The notes under the pieces were generated by a model. That model was not told the origin of the DNA and ran no database searches. It saw only the letters and a list, made by a program, of their open reading frames with translations. This document shows positions 1 to 6,511 of a stretch of 8,554 bases of DNA, piece after piece. The DNA lies in NCBI GenBank assembly GCA_020851915.1, contig JADZBT010000082.1, positions 1-8,554 on the forward strand. The letters are read 5' to 3'. Origin of the DNA: Alphaproteobacteria bacterium (GTDB lineage Bacteria; Pseudomonadota; Alphaproteobacteria; Rickettsiales; RI-342). The position numbers were made by a program, and so were the translations under genes. Numbering within the stretch: position 1 is the first letter of the stretch; every line of letters begins with the position of its first letter.

Positions 1-198
<198 letters not shown>

Positions 199-258
199 TA
201 AGGATACTCATCATCATCCTCGATTCTTTTTCATATCCAGATGTCATTCTACTTGGAT

Positions 259-291
259 AAAAGCCCTGCCTCTCCGGCGGGGCTTTTTTTT
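259..291 (+). terminator. Rho-independent terminator directly after 16S
   Basis: A 12-bp stem (259-270 paired with 276-287, one G-T pair) closes a 5-nt loop TCTCC and is followed by an unbroken T tract (284-291). This is a textbook intrinsic terminator, about 60 nt downstream of the mature 16S end and before tRNA-Ile. It implies that the 16S transcript is not meant to continue into the tRNA or 23S, unless rRNA antitermination overrides it. Confidence 0.9.
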
Positions 292-330
292 ATGTGCGAT
301 GGAGTCTGCGCGGTGTTGTTCCAATAACCT

Positions 331-359
331 TTGACATCCGCCGCGCAAATTTCTATAAG
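331..359 (+). promoter_or_regulatory. Sigma-70-type promoter for tRNA-Ile
   Basis: A perfect -35 box TTGACA (331-336), a 17-nt spacer and a -10 box TATAAG (354-359, five of six consensus bases) lie just before the tRNA. The predicted start is near 366, about 10 nt before the tRNA 5' end. Together with the upstream terminator this gives tRNA-Ile its own transcription unit. No terminator with a T tract follows the tRNA, so transcription may continue into the TPR-sulfotransferase and msrA genes. Confidence 0.8.
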
Positions 360-375
360 CGATGCTCCGAGTAAG

Positions 376-452
<77 letters not shown>

Positions 453-464
453 TCCTATGCCTTC

Positions 465-483
465 GGCTTCGGATGGCGAAGCC
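465..483 (+). other. Hairpin downstream of tRNA-Ile
   Basis: A 7-bp inverted repeat, GGCTTCG (465-471) and CGAAGCC (477-483), encloses the loop GATGG. It has no T tract, so it is at most a tRNA 3' processing or weak stop signal. It also covers the ATG at 473, an upstream in-frame candidate start for the next gene, which argues against that start. Confidence 0.4.
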
Positions 484-544
484 ACCCCACCAAATCTCCA
501 GAATTCCGTTGCATTGTGTCGTGCACCTGCGCCAGAGTAGGTGT

Positions 545-2344
545 ATGTCCCGACCTGCAGCATCCTCTGATACGCCATCCGTCCTGCCCGCGCTCCAACA
601 CGCGATGCAGCGGGTGCAGCAGGGCGATCTTGTGCAGGGTGAGAGTGCATTCCGGGAAATATTGAAGCAGCACCCCGATCATCCCGAAACATTGCACCAG
701 CTGGGGCTACTCTATCATCGCATGGGCAAGTACGCGCAGGCAGAGGCGCAGTTGCGTAAAGCGGTGGCCGTCGGCGGCGGCAATGCGACCTATTGCAATA
801 ATCTGGGCGTGGTATTGCGTGCGACCGGGAAGAATGATGAGGCGGCGGCGGCGTACCGGCAGGCGATCGCGCTGCAACCGTCGCTTCCCGATAGTTATTA
901 TAATCTCGGTAATGCGCTCTCCGATCTCGCGCGCGATGCGGAGGCGGCGGGCGAATATGAGAAGGCGCTGGCGCTGCGCCCGGACTATCCGGCGGCAGCG
1001 TATTACCTGGGGTTGGCGCGGCTGCGGTTGCGTGATTATGAGCCGGCCATCCGGCATCTGCGCGAGGTCATCGCCCGTATGCCGCAGATGGCGGAGGCCT
1101 ATATGTATCTGGGGCAGGCGCTCGAAGCCATCGGCGGCACGGCGGAGGCCATCAAATGTCATCGTCAGGCGGTGGCGCTCAACCCGGCACTCACCGAATC
1201 GCATTATGCGTTGGGCGTGCTGTCGCGCGCGCAAGGCGCGATGGATGATGCGGAAAGGCATTTCCGCCGTGTGCTGGAATTGCAGCCTGACCATGCGGGA
1301 GCGTATCGTTTTCTCGCGGTCATCAAGAAATATCACGACACGGATATTGCCGAGATCGAGCGGCTGCTGAAACGCACCAGCACTTCCGATGAGGATCGCT
1401 CCTATTTACATTTTGCGCTGGGTAAGATCGCGGGCGACCGTAAGCAGTATGATGATTCCTTTACGCATTATGCCGAGGGCAATGCGTTGCACCGCAAAGC
1501 CTTTACGCCGGATCGTGCGAAATATACGCGCTTCTTCACTCAACTGATCGACACCTATACGCCGGAGTTCTTCGCCGCGCATCAGGGCTGGGGGAGCGAT
1601 TCGGACTATCCCATATTCATTGTCGGCATGCCGCGTTCGGGCACGACGCTTACCGAGCAGATACTGGCCAGCCATTCGCAGGTATTCGGCGGCGGGGAGC
1701 TATATTATTTCAACAATCTGCAATTACGCCTGCCCGCGCTGCTGCATAGCGCCAACCCGTACCCGCGCTGCATGGCGGAGATGACGCCGGATACGGCAAA
1801 GACGCTGGCGGAGGAATATGTCGCCGCACTTCAGGGCCGCGCCGGGGGCAAGGCGCATGCCAGCGACAAGATGCCTTCCAATTTCCAGAATCTGGGGCTG
1901 ATGGCGCTGCTGTTCCCGAAGGCGAAATTCATCCATTGCCGGCGGCATCCGCTTGATAACGGCCTGTCGATATTCTTCCAGAAATTCGCGAGCGGGAATC
2001 ATTTTGCCTTCGATCTTGCCGACATTGGCTTCTGGTATAAGGAATATGCGCGGCTGATGGCACACTGGAAAAAGGTGCTGCCCGTGCCGGTGCATGAGGT
2101 GCATTACGGCGATATGGTGACGGAGCCGGAAAAATCGGCGCGCGCGCTTATTGAATTCTGCGGCCTGCCGTGGGAGGAAGCGTGCCTCTCGTTCCACGAG
2201 AGCGAGCGCAAGGTGCAGACTGCCAGCGCCTGGCAGGTGCGCCAGCCGATCTATACCTCGTCGCTGGAACGCTGGCGGGTGTATGAGAAATTCCTGGGGC
2301 CGATGAAAGAGGCGCTGGGGGATGAACTGCTGGAGTGGCTATGA
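545..2344 (+). CDS. TPR-repeat sulfotransferase family protein
   Basis: A 599-residue protein in two halves. Residues 13-250 form seven tetratricopeptide repeats in exact 34-residue register (starts at 13, 47, 81, 115, 149, 183, 217), with the usual LG..L...G...EA..........P pattern, a protein-binding scaffold. Residues about 355-560 match a P-loop sulfotransferase: IFIVGMPRSGTT (357-368) is the 5'-phosphosulfate loop, and CRRHPLDNGLS (465-475) is the 3'-phosphate-binding segment with Arg and Ser. The likely reaction is transfer of sulfate from PAPS to an unknown protein or glycan; no signal peptide or membrane segment is seen, so it is probably cytoplasmic. I chose the ATG at 545, preceded by AGTAGG, over the in-frame ATG at 473, which lacks a ribosome site. 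The stop overlaps the next start (ATGA), suggesting translational coupling with msrA. TPR-sulfotransferase fusions of this kind are common in alphaproteobacteria; the acceptor cannot be told from sequence. Confidence 0.88.
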   Translation: MSRPAASSDTPSVLPALQHAMQRVQQGDLVQGESAFREILKQHPDHPETLHQLGLLYHRMGKYAQAEAQLRKAVAVGGGNATYCNNLGVVLRATGKNDEAAAAYRQAIALQPSLPDSYYNLGNALSDLARDAEAAGEYEKALALRPDYPAAAYYLGLARLRLRDYEPAIRHLREVIARMPQMAEAYMYLGQALEAIGGTAEAIKCHRQAVALNPALTESHYALGVLSRAQGAMDDAERHFRRVLELQPDHAGAYRFLAVIKKYHDTDIAEIERLLKRTSTSDEDRSYLHFALGKIAGDRKQYDDSFTHYAEGNALHRKAFTPDRAKYTRFFTQLIDTYTPEFFAAHQGWGSDSDYPIFIVGMPRSGTTLTEQILASHSQVFGGGELYYFNNLQLRLPALLHSANPYPRCMAEMTPDTAKTLAEEYVAALQGRAGGKAHASDKMPSNFQNLGLMALLFPKAKFIHCRRHPLDNGLSIFFQKFASGNHFAFDLADIGFWYKEYARLMAHWKKVLPVPVHEVHYGDMVTEPEKSARALIEFCGLPWEEACLSFHESERKVQTASAWQVRQPIYTSSLERWRVYEKFLGPMKEALGDELLEWL

Positions 2345-2949
2345 TGCACTGGGTGCTGGCGGTAGCGATGGTTCTGTGTTCCACGATGGCGGAGGCGGAT
2401 ATGGAAAAAACCAGCAAAGCGACGGCGATATTTGCGGGCGGCTGCTTCTGGTGCGTGGAGGCGGGGTTCGACATGGTTCCGGGCGTGCTGGAGACCATCT
2501 CCGGCTACACGGGCGGGCAGGTGAAGGATCCCACCTATGAGCAGGTATCCACGGGCGAGACCGGGCATTATGAAGCGCTCAAGGTGGTCTATGACCCCAC
2601 CAAAGTGGATTACACATTTCTTCTCGATGTGTTCTGGCAGAATATCGACCCGACCGACACGCTCGGGCAATTCTATGATCGCGGGCCGCAATACCGTACG
2701 GCGATATTTTATGCGAATGAGGAAGAGCGAACACTCGCCGAGGCTTCTCGTGCGGCAAAGCAGAAGATGCTGAAGCAGGACATCGCCACGCAGATACTGC
2801 CTGCCGCAGTGTTCTACCCGGCGGAGCTGTATCATCAGGATTACCACTTGAAAAATCCGGAACGCTACAAGGCGTACCACCATGGCAGCGGGCGGGATGA
2901 GAAACTCAAGCGTATCTGGGGCGACTTTAAGAAACTGCTGGGTAACTGA
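2341..2949 (+). CDS. msrA: Peptide-methionine (S)-S-oxide reductase, periplasmic
   Basis: A 202-residue MsrA, which reduces the S epimer of methionine sulfoxide in oxidised proteins. The active-site motif GGCFWCVE is at residues 33-40 with catalytic Cys35; GYTGG, GHYEALKV, QYRTAIF and YHQDYH are further family blocks. The N terminus (hydrophobic stretch about 4-14, then MAEA before Asp20) looks like a cleavable signal peptide, so the enzyme is probably exported. After signal removal only Cys35 and Cys38 remain; the C-terminal resolving cysteine of many MsrAs is absent, so Cys38 or an external thiol would have to complete the cycle. GGAG at 2332-2335 serves as ribosome site. The ATG at 2341 overlaps the upstream stop as ATGA; ATG 2344 or GTG 2335 are possible alternatives. 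Its stop lies 2 nt from the convergent msrB stop. Confidence 0.93.
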   Translation: MMHWVLAVAMVLCSTMAEADMEKTSKATAIFAGGCFWCVEAGFDMVPGVLETISGYTGGQVKDPTYEQVSTGETGHYEALKVVYDPTKVDYTFLLDVFWQNIDPTDTLGQFYDRGPQYRTAIFYANEEERTLAEASRAAKQKMLKQDIATQILPAAVFYPAELYHQDYHLKNPERYKAYHHGSGRDEKLKRIWGDFKKLLGN

Positions 2950-2951
2950 CG

Positions 2952-3488
2952 TTACTTCTTTTCGAACAGCGGCAGGTATTCGCCGTAGCCTTCGGTCTCG
3001 AGCTTATCCTTGGGGATGAAGCGTAACGCCGATGAATTGATGCAATAGCGCGATCCGCCTTTGTCCTTCGGCCCGTCGGGGAATACATGGCCCAGATGCG
3101 AATCGCCGTGCGTGGAGCGAACCTCGGTGCGTTCCATGCCGGCGCGGGTATCGGTCTTGGTCTGCACATGCGACTGGGTGATCGGCTTGGTGAAGCTCGG
3201 CCAGCCGGTTCCGGAATCGTATTTATCTGTAGAGGAGAACAGTGGTTCGCCGGATACGATGTCGACATAGATGCCTTCCTGCTTATTGTTCCAGTAGGCG
3301 TTCTTGAAGGCGGGCTCCGTGCCGTCATGCTGGGTGATATATTTCTGCATGTCGGTGAGCTTTTTGACGGATTCTTCGGTTTTCTGGTATTTGGGTGCGC
3401 TCATGGTGGTATTCTCCTCTGCCGGTGCGGGGGCGGCTGCGGCAACCAGTGCCAACACAGCGGTGGTAACCAGAAAAGCGTGGCGCAT
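2952..3488 (-). CDS. msrB: Peptide-methionine (R)-S-oxide reductase, periplasmic, single-cysteine type
   Basis: A 178-residue MsrB, which reduces the R epimer of methionine sulfoxide, complementing MsrA. Family blocks are GIYVDIVSGEPLFSS (72-86), GTGWPSF (93-99), HLGHVFPDGP (131-140) and RYCINSSALRF (147-157) with catalytic Cys149. The signal peptide is clear: MRH, a hydrophobic Ala/Val/Leu core, then APAPAEE, placing it in the periplasm. The start at 3488 is preceded by GAGAGGGG; reading further upstream would run into tRNA-Ala. Both zinc-binding CxxC pairs are absent (D76/S79 and S125/G128 occupy their places) and the usual resolving cysteine in SGCGWPSF is Thr94. Cys149 is the only cysteine in the whole protein, so recycling must use an external reductant. 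It faces msrA tail to tail. Confidence 0.95.
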   Translation of the reverse strand: MRHAFLVTTAVLALVAAAAPAPAEENTTMSAPKYQKTEESVKKLTDMQKYITQHDGTEPAFKNAYWNNKQEGIYVDIVSGEPLFSSTDKYDSGTGWPSFTKPITQSHVQTKTDTRAGMERTEVRSTHGDSHLGHVFPDGPKDKGGSRYCINSSALRFIPKDKLETEGYGEYLPLFEKK

Positions 3489-3588
3489 GGCCCCTCTCGG
3501 CGATGTTTGGATGATGTGGGGAATATAGCGCAAACCCCGCAGAAACGCACCGGATATGTAGGATGTTGGGGATTCATGGAGAAAGTAC

Positions 3589-3616
3589 TTGTCTTTCACC
3601 GGGAATTTGATATGTG
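3589..3616 (+). promoter_or_regulatory. Possible promoter for the tRNA-Ala pair
   Basis: TTGTCT (3589-3594), a 16-nt spacer and TATGTG (3611-3616) place a start near 3623, about 11 nt before tRNA-Ala(TGC). The boxes match consensus only partly. The reading is supported mainly by context: the gene upstream is on the opposite strand, so the tRNAs need a local promoter. Confidence 0.35.
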
Positions 3617-3633
3617 AGTGTCCTTCGTTTTGT

Positions 3634-3709
3634 GGGGCCATAGCTCAGCTGGGAGAGCGCCTGATTTGCATTCAGGAGGTCGTCGGTTCGATCCCGTCTG
3701 GCTCCACCA
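3634..3709 (+). tRNA. tRNA-Ala (anticodon TGC)
   Basis: A 76-nt cloverleaf with acceptor stem GGGGCCA (3634-3640) and TGGCTCC (3699-3705), including the G3-U70 pair (3636/3703) that identifies alanine tRNAs. A73 and an encoded CCA (3707-3709) follow. The anticodon loop TTTGCAT holds TGC at 3667-3669, reading GCN codons. This is the isoacceptor normally paired with tRNA-Ile(GAT) inside the 16S-23S spacer; here it stands about 3.2 kb away from it but in the same order and strand. Confidence 0.97.
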
Positions 3710-3747
3710 CTTCTTAGAGATAGATATATCAGGAATTTCGCCGCACC

Positions 3748-3823
<76 letters not shown>

Positions 3824-3842
3824 GTCTCAGCCAATTCATTAT

Positions 3843-4196
3843 CTACCCGTTGACCTGAGGGAATTTCAGGAGGAGTTCGAACAGGATGGTGTGCATCTTT
3901 TTTTCCTGATTCTCCGGCTCGATGCATACCGCATCTATCTGGCCGCGAAGGTAGTCATAGGTCATCTCTTCCAGTTTCCATGCGGGACGCTTCCCTTCCG
4001 AGCGATCCAGATTCTCGGCGCTGGCGAAGCCTGTCATCCAGGCCAATACTTCCTTCAGTCCGGGGGAATGCAGCGAATTCCAGTCGCGGCATGGGGTATT
4101 GCCGACGCCCACGATCTGCCAGTCGGCGGCAACGGCGGGCGATGAGAGCAGTGTGCCGCACAGGATCAAAGATACAGCGCTCAGCAGTCGGTTCAT
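3843..4196 (-). CDS. Small secreted protein of the CxxW...WxxGF...C type
   Basis: A 117-residue protein with an evident signal peptide (MNRLL, hydrophobic core to about 18, SSPAVAA before Asp25), so probably periplasmic. The mature part has the pattern PCRDW (35-39), LAWMTGF (51-57), N62 and AVC (89-91). This is the layout I know from a large group of uncharacterised small proteobacterial periplasmic proteins, loosely similar to Rap1a/HdeA-like helical folds; Cys36 and Cys91 may form a disulfide. The function is unknown and I assign none. The ATG at 4196 is preferred because GGAGA lies 6 nt upstream; the in-frame ATG at 4208 overlaps that site and would add only four residues. It is transcribed toward the tRNA-Ala genes and diverges from the DUF2946-like gene. 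Confidence 0.8.
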   Translation of the reverse strand: MNRLLSAVSLILCGTLLSSPAVAADWQIVGVGNTPCRDWNSLHSPGLKEVLAWMTGFASAENLDRSEGKRPAWKLEEMTYDYLRGQIDAVCIEPENQEKKMHTILFELLLKFPQVNG

Positions 4197-4235
4197 GCGG
4201 TTCTCCATGTGGTGTGTCCTAATGATACCGCTGGT

Positions 4236-4263
4236 ATTGTAGCGTAGTCCGGTAAGTTATCAA
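4236..4263 (-). promoter_or_regulatory. Promoter of the small secreted protein gene
   Basis: On the minus strand, TTGATA (4263-4258), a 16-nt spacer and TACAAT (4241-4236) each match five of six consensus bases. Transcription would begin near 4229, leaving a leader of about 33 nt before the ATG at 4196. Confidence 0.55.
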
Positions 4264-4330
4264 CTGGCGGTGTGCGGTAATTGTATTTTGCCGCTTGTTC
4301 TATGCTGCTGGCTGCGGGTATGATGCATGC

Positions 4331-4753
4331 ATGCAGATTCCGAAATTCCATCGTCGGGCGATTCCGCTGGTTGCCGCGTTTGCGCTGTTGTTGCAGGCGC
4401 TGTTGCCGTTCGCGGCAGTGTATCAGCCTGTACCGGATGCCACCACCGCAGAGCGCGCCGCGTTGTTCGGCGACAAGCTGCTCATCTGCTCGGCGGAAGG
4501 ATTCCGCTGGGTGCGGACGCAGGATCTCGCCGAAGGCAAGGCCCATCCGCAGACATCGTCCGATTATAAATGCCCGCTCTGTTATATTGCGGCCAACGGG
4601 CTGGCTGTCACGCCGCCCGTGGCCGCCGGTGTTGTATCCCTGTCGCCTGCGACGCTGGCGTATGTTCCGCTGCAAGCGGAATCCTCGCATGATGGGTGGG
4701 GGTTCTGGCAGAAACTGCGTACACGTTCTCCTCCCGATTCTTTCACGGCCTGA
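4331..4753 (+). CDS. DUF2946-like membrane-anchored CxxC protein
   Basis: A 140-residue protein with a short basic N terminus (KFHRRA), one hydrophobic segment (about 9-30; uncleaved anchor or signal peptide) and a CPLC motif at 81-84 preceded by DYK. The C terminus has RTRSPP. This combination resembles DUF2946 proteins, small exported proteins often found with copper-handling and outer-membrane genes; the CxxC could bind metal, but no function is proven. The first in-frame ATG is at 4331; a TTG at 4295 would extend it by 12 residues that look unlike a signal peptide start. No strong ribosome site is seen. The Met/His-rich outer-membrane gene follows after 73 nt on the same strand. Confidence 0.7.
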   Translation: MQIPKFHRRAIPLVAAFALLLQALLPFAAVYQPVPDATTAERAALFGDKLLICSAEGFRWVRTQDLAEGKAHPQTSSDYKCPLCYIAANGLAVTPPVAAGVVSLSPATLAYVPLQAESSHDGWGFWQKLRTRSPPDSFTA

Positions 4754-4773
4754 ATCTCTATGGTTTTTTATCG

Positions 4774-4793
4774 CCGGTGCGCGTGCGCGCCGG
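4774..4793 (+). repeat. GC-rich inverted repeat between the DUF2946-like and barrel genes
   Basis: CCGGTGCG (4774-4781) pairs with CGCGCCGG (4786-4793) around a CGTG loop, 8 bp with one G-T pair. A T tract (4802-4808) lies 8 nt further on, too distant for a standard terminator. It could be an attenuator or mRNA-stability hairpin that sets the ratio of the two genes. Confidence 0.4.
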
Positions 4794-4826
4794 TCGTTCG
4801 GTTTTTTTGTGAAGGAAAATAATTTT

Positions 4827-5849
4827 ATGCGTAATTCTTTAATGGCGAGCGTCTGCTCGCTAGCGGCTCTGTGCGCGGTATCCGAGGCAATGGCGGATGC
4901 GGCGATGTCCCATGACATGATCCCCGCCCCGGCGGGCATCATGGGCGACCATGTGCATCCGAAGGGAAAATGGATGCTTTCCTACCATCATGGCCGCACT
5001 GCGCGCTCTGGTTTCAAGGATGGCGACGGTAATGTGTCCGACGCGAGTGTGCTCACCGCCTATGGCGAAGCCGCCACCAAGATGGATATGGACATGCATA
5101 TGCTCGAGGGCATGGCAGGACTCACCGACCGGCTCACCCTGATGGTGATGGCGGAATACATGGAAATGGGTATGACCCATCGCAGTCTGCATGGCATGGG
5201 GCATCTGCACACCATGACCCACAGCGGCTGGGGCGATACCAAAGTGACCGGCGTCTATCAGCTCGCGCACAAGATGGAGGGCAGCCGCATGCACGTACTG
5301 AACCTCAACGCCGGCGCGAGCCTGCCGACCGCCAGCACTGACGAAGCCTTCTTCAATCACCATGGCGAGCGGATGCATGCACCCTATAATATGCAGTTCG
5401 GTAGCGGGACGGTCGATCCCATCATCGGCCTTACTTATACGGGCAGCCAGGGTGACTGGGGCTGGGGAGCGCAGACGCTGAACACGCTCCGCGTCGGCAC
5501 GAATGATGAGGGCTACCGGCAGGGCAACAAGTACGATGCCAACCTGTGGGTGTCGCGCCGTCTGAGCGAGATGGCAAGCGTATCGCTGCGGCTGGAGGGG
5601 AATCACTGGGGCAATGTCCACGGCGAGGATCCGCAGATACCGCTGGGGGGCATCGCGGGGAGCGATCCGGACGGCACGGGCGGCGACCGCATCCGCGCGC
5701 ATGCAGGGTTTACGCTCGCGGCGGGTGAAGGGGCGCTGAAGGGGCAGTCGCTGGGCGTAGAAGCGGGGCTGCCGCTCTATGAACGCTTCGACGGCCCGCA
5801 GCTTTCCGAGGATTACAGCCTCACGGCCAAATGGAAGATCAGCTTCTAG
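4827..5849 (+). CDS. Met/His-rich outer-membrane barrel, MetA-pathway/copper-associated 'transporter' family
   Basis: A 340-residue protein with a signal peptide ending at about AMADA (21-25) and a terminal Phe (KISF), as expected of an outer-membrane beta-barrel exported through Bam. Near the mature N terminus HVHPKGKWMLSY (42-53) is followed by a segment (86-132) packed with 12 Met and 6 His, including MDMDMHML, DRLTLMVM and MTH. These blocks recall the family annotated as 'MetA-pathway of phenol degradation' or 'transporter', frequently encoded beside copper oxidases and DUF2946 proteins. The Met/His cluster suggests binding or passage of copper; this is inference. AAGGAA at 4812-4817 precedes the chosen ATG by 9 nt. 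A phenol-related role is a family label only and has no support here. Confidence 0.75.
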   Translation: MRNSLMASVCSLAALCAVSEAMADAAMSHDMIPAPAGIMGDHVHPKGKWMLSYHHGRTARSGFKDGDGNVSDASVLTAYGEAATKMDMDMHMLEGMAGLTDRLTLMVMAEYMEMGMTHRSLHGMGHLHTMTHSGWGDTKVTGVYQLAHKMEGSRMHVLNLNAGASLPTASTDEAFFNHHGERMHAPYNMQFGSGTVDPIIGLTYTGSQGDWGWGAQTLNTLRVGTNDEGYRQGNKYDANLWVSRRLSEMASVSLRLEGNHWGNVHGEDPQIPLGGIAGSDPDGTGGDRIRAHAGFTLAAGEGALKGQSLGVEAGLPLYERFDGPQLSEDYSLTAKWKISF

Positions 5850-5863
5850 GCATCGGTAACATT

Positions 5864-5895
5864 CCCCCTCATTCCCTTCCATGGGGATGAGGGGG
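5864..5895. terminator. Strong hairpin after the barrel gene, likely terminator without T tract
   Basis: A 13-bp perfect stem (5864-5876 with 5883-5895, one G-T pair) encloses the loop TTCCAT, 15 nt after the stop codon. No T run follows on either strand, so it may work as a Rho-assisted stop or a 3' mRNA stabiliser rather than a classical intrinsic terminator. Confidence 0.55.
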
Positions 5896-5939
5896 TAATG
5901 GTGCACCCATGTCACCCGTAGTTGGATAAATCCAGTTTG

Positions 5940-5951
5940 TGACCTAGGTCA
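5940..5951. promoter_or_regulatory. 12-bp palindrome upstream of the taxis genes, possible operator
   Basis: TGACCTAGGTCA is a perfect palindrome 35 nt before the PAS gene start, directly followed by AATAAT (5952-5957), which resembles a -10 box. A dimeric regulator binding here would block or aid that promoter. No matching -35 box at normal distance is seen, and no specific regulator can be named. Confidence 0.4.
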
Positions 5952-5986
5952 AATAATGATCGGTGGATCCATCCGAAAATGAAAGA

Positions 5987-6511
5987 ATGGCACAGGATCG
6001 TTCTATTCTCACGGGTAAGGAGCGGCGTTTCGCTCCGAACCAGTTCATCGTAAGCAAGACCAACGCGAAGGGGATCATCACCTACGCGAACGATGTGTTT
6101 CTGGATATTGCAGGATATACGCTCGCCGAAGTGCTGGGCAAGCCGCATAACATCATCCGCCATCCGGCGATGCCGCGCTGTGTGTTCAAGCTGTTGTGGG
6201 ATCGCATCGGCGCGGGGCACGAAGTGTTCGCATACGTCATCAACCGCGCGAAATGCGGCGATCACTACTGGGTGCTGGCGCATGTGACGCCCAGCTATGA
6301 CGCTGCGGGCGTGATAACAGGATATCATTCCAATCGCCGTCTTCCCGATCCCGAAATAGTGAATAAGGTCGCCGCACTCTACGCGCCGTTGCGCGCGATG
6401 GAGGATCAGGCGTCCACGGCCAGAGAAGGGGTGCAGGCCTCCGTGCAGGCATTGCAGCAGTGGGTGGCCGACAACGGAGGCAATTACGATGCGATCATCC
6501 ATTCTCTCTAA
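5987..6511 (+). CDS. Stand-alone Aer/CetB-type PAS protein, redox or energy sensor
   Basis: A 174-residue soluble protein. Residues about 18-118 form a PAS domain of the aerotaxis (Aer) type: FIVSKTNAKGIITYAN (20-35), GYTLAEVLGKPHNIIRHPAMP (43-63), VINRAKCGDHYW (84-95) and GYHSNRR (112-118). In Aer and CetB this domain holds FAD and reports redox state to a chemoreceptor. Arg58, His59 and the Asn in VINR, which correspond to FAD-pocket residues of E. coli Aer, are kept, but the Asp of RHPDMP is Ala61 and the later Trp is Val80. The tail (about 122-174) is helical and probably contacts the partner. There is no membrane segment or signaling domain; these are supplied by the next gene, which overlaps by 23 nt. 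Start: ATG 5987 has only a weak GAAAGA site; GTG 5963 would add eight residues. Confidence 0.85.
   Translation: MAQDRSILTGKERRFAPNQFIVSKTNAKGIITYANDVFLDIAGYTLAEVLGKPHNIIRHPAMPRCVFKLLWDRIGAGHEVFAYVINRAKCGDHYWVLAHVTPSYDAAGVITGYHSNRRLPDPEIVNKVAALYAPLRAMEDQASTAREGVQASVQALQQWVADNGGNYDAIIHSL

Noticed and set aside
473..544. N-terminal extension of the TPR-sulfotransferase from the ATG at 473
   Set aside because: The ATG lies in a hairpin loop 21 nt after the tRNA, has no ribosome site, and the extra 24 residues do not resemble the TPR family; ATG 545 fits better.
783..1370. Arg-rich alternate frame in the TPR region, and similar shadows along the other genes
   Set aside because: Low-complexity Arg/Trp/Cys composition is typical of off-frame reading of GC-rich genes, and the TPR frame is convincing.
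2942..2955. GTAAC-TGAC-GTTAC inverted repeat at the msrA/msrB junction as a bidirectional terminator
   Set aside because: The stem is only 5 bp and AT-rich with no proper T tract, so it is too weak to call.
3522..3550. Promoter for msrB with a TATATT -10 box on the minus strand
   Set aside because: No -35 box close to consensus occurs at 16-18 nt spacing, so I do not list it as a feature.
3489..3641. N-terminal extension of MsrB to 3641
   Set aside because: It would overlap tRNA-Ala(TGC) and hide the signal peptide; the start at 3488 has a good purine-rich ribosome site.
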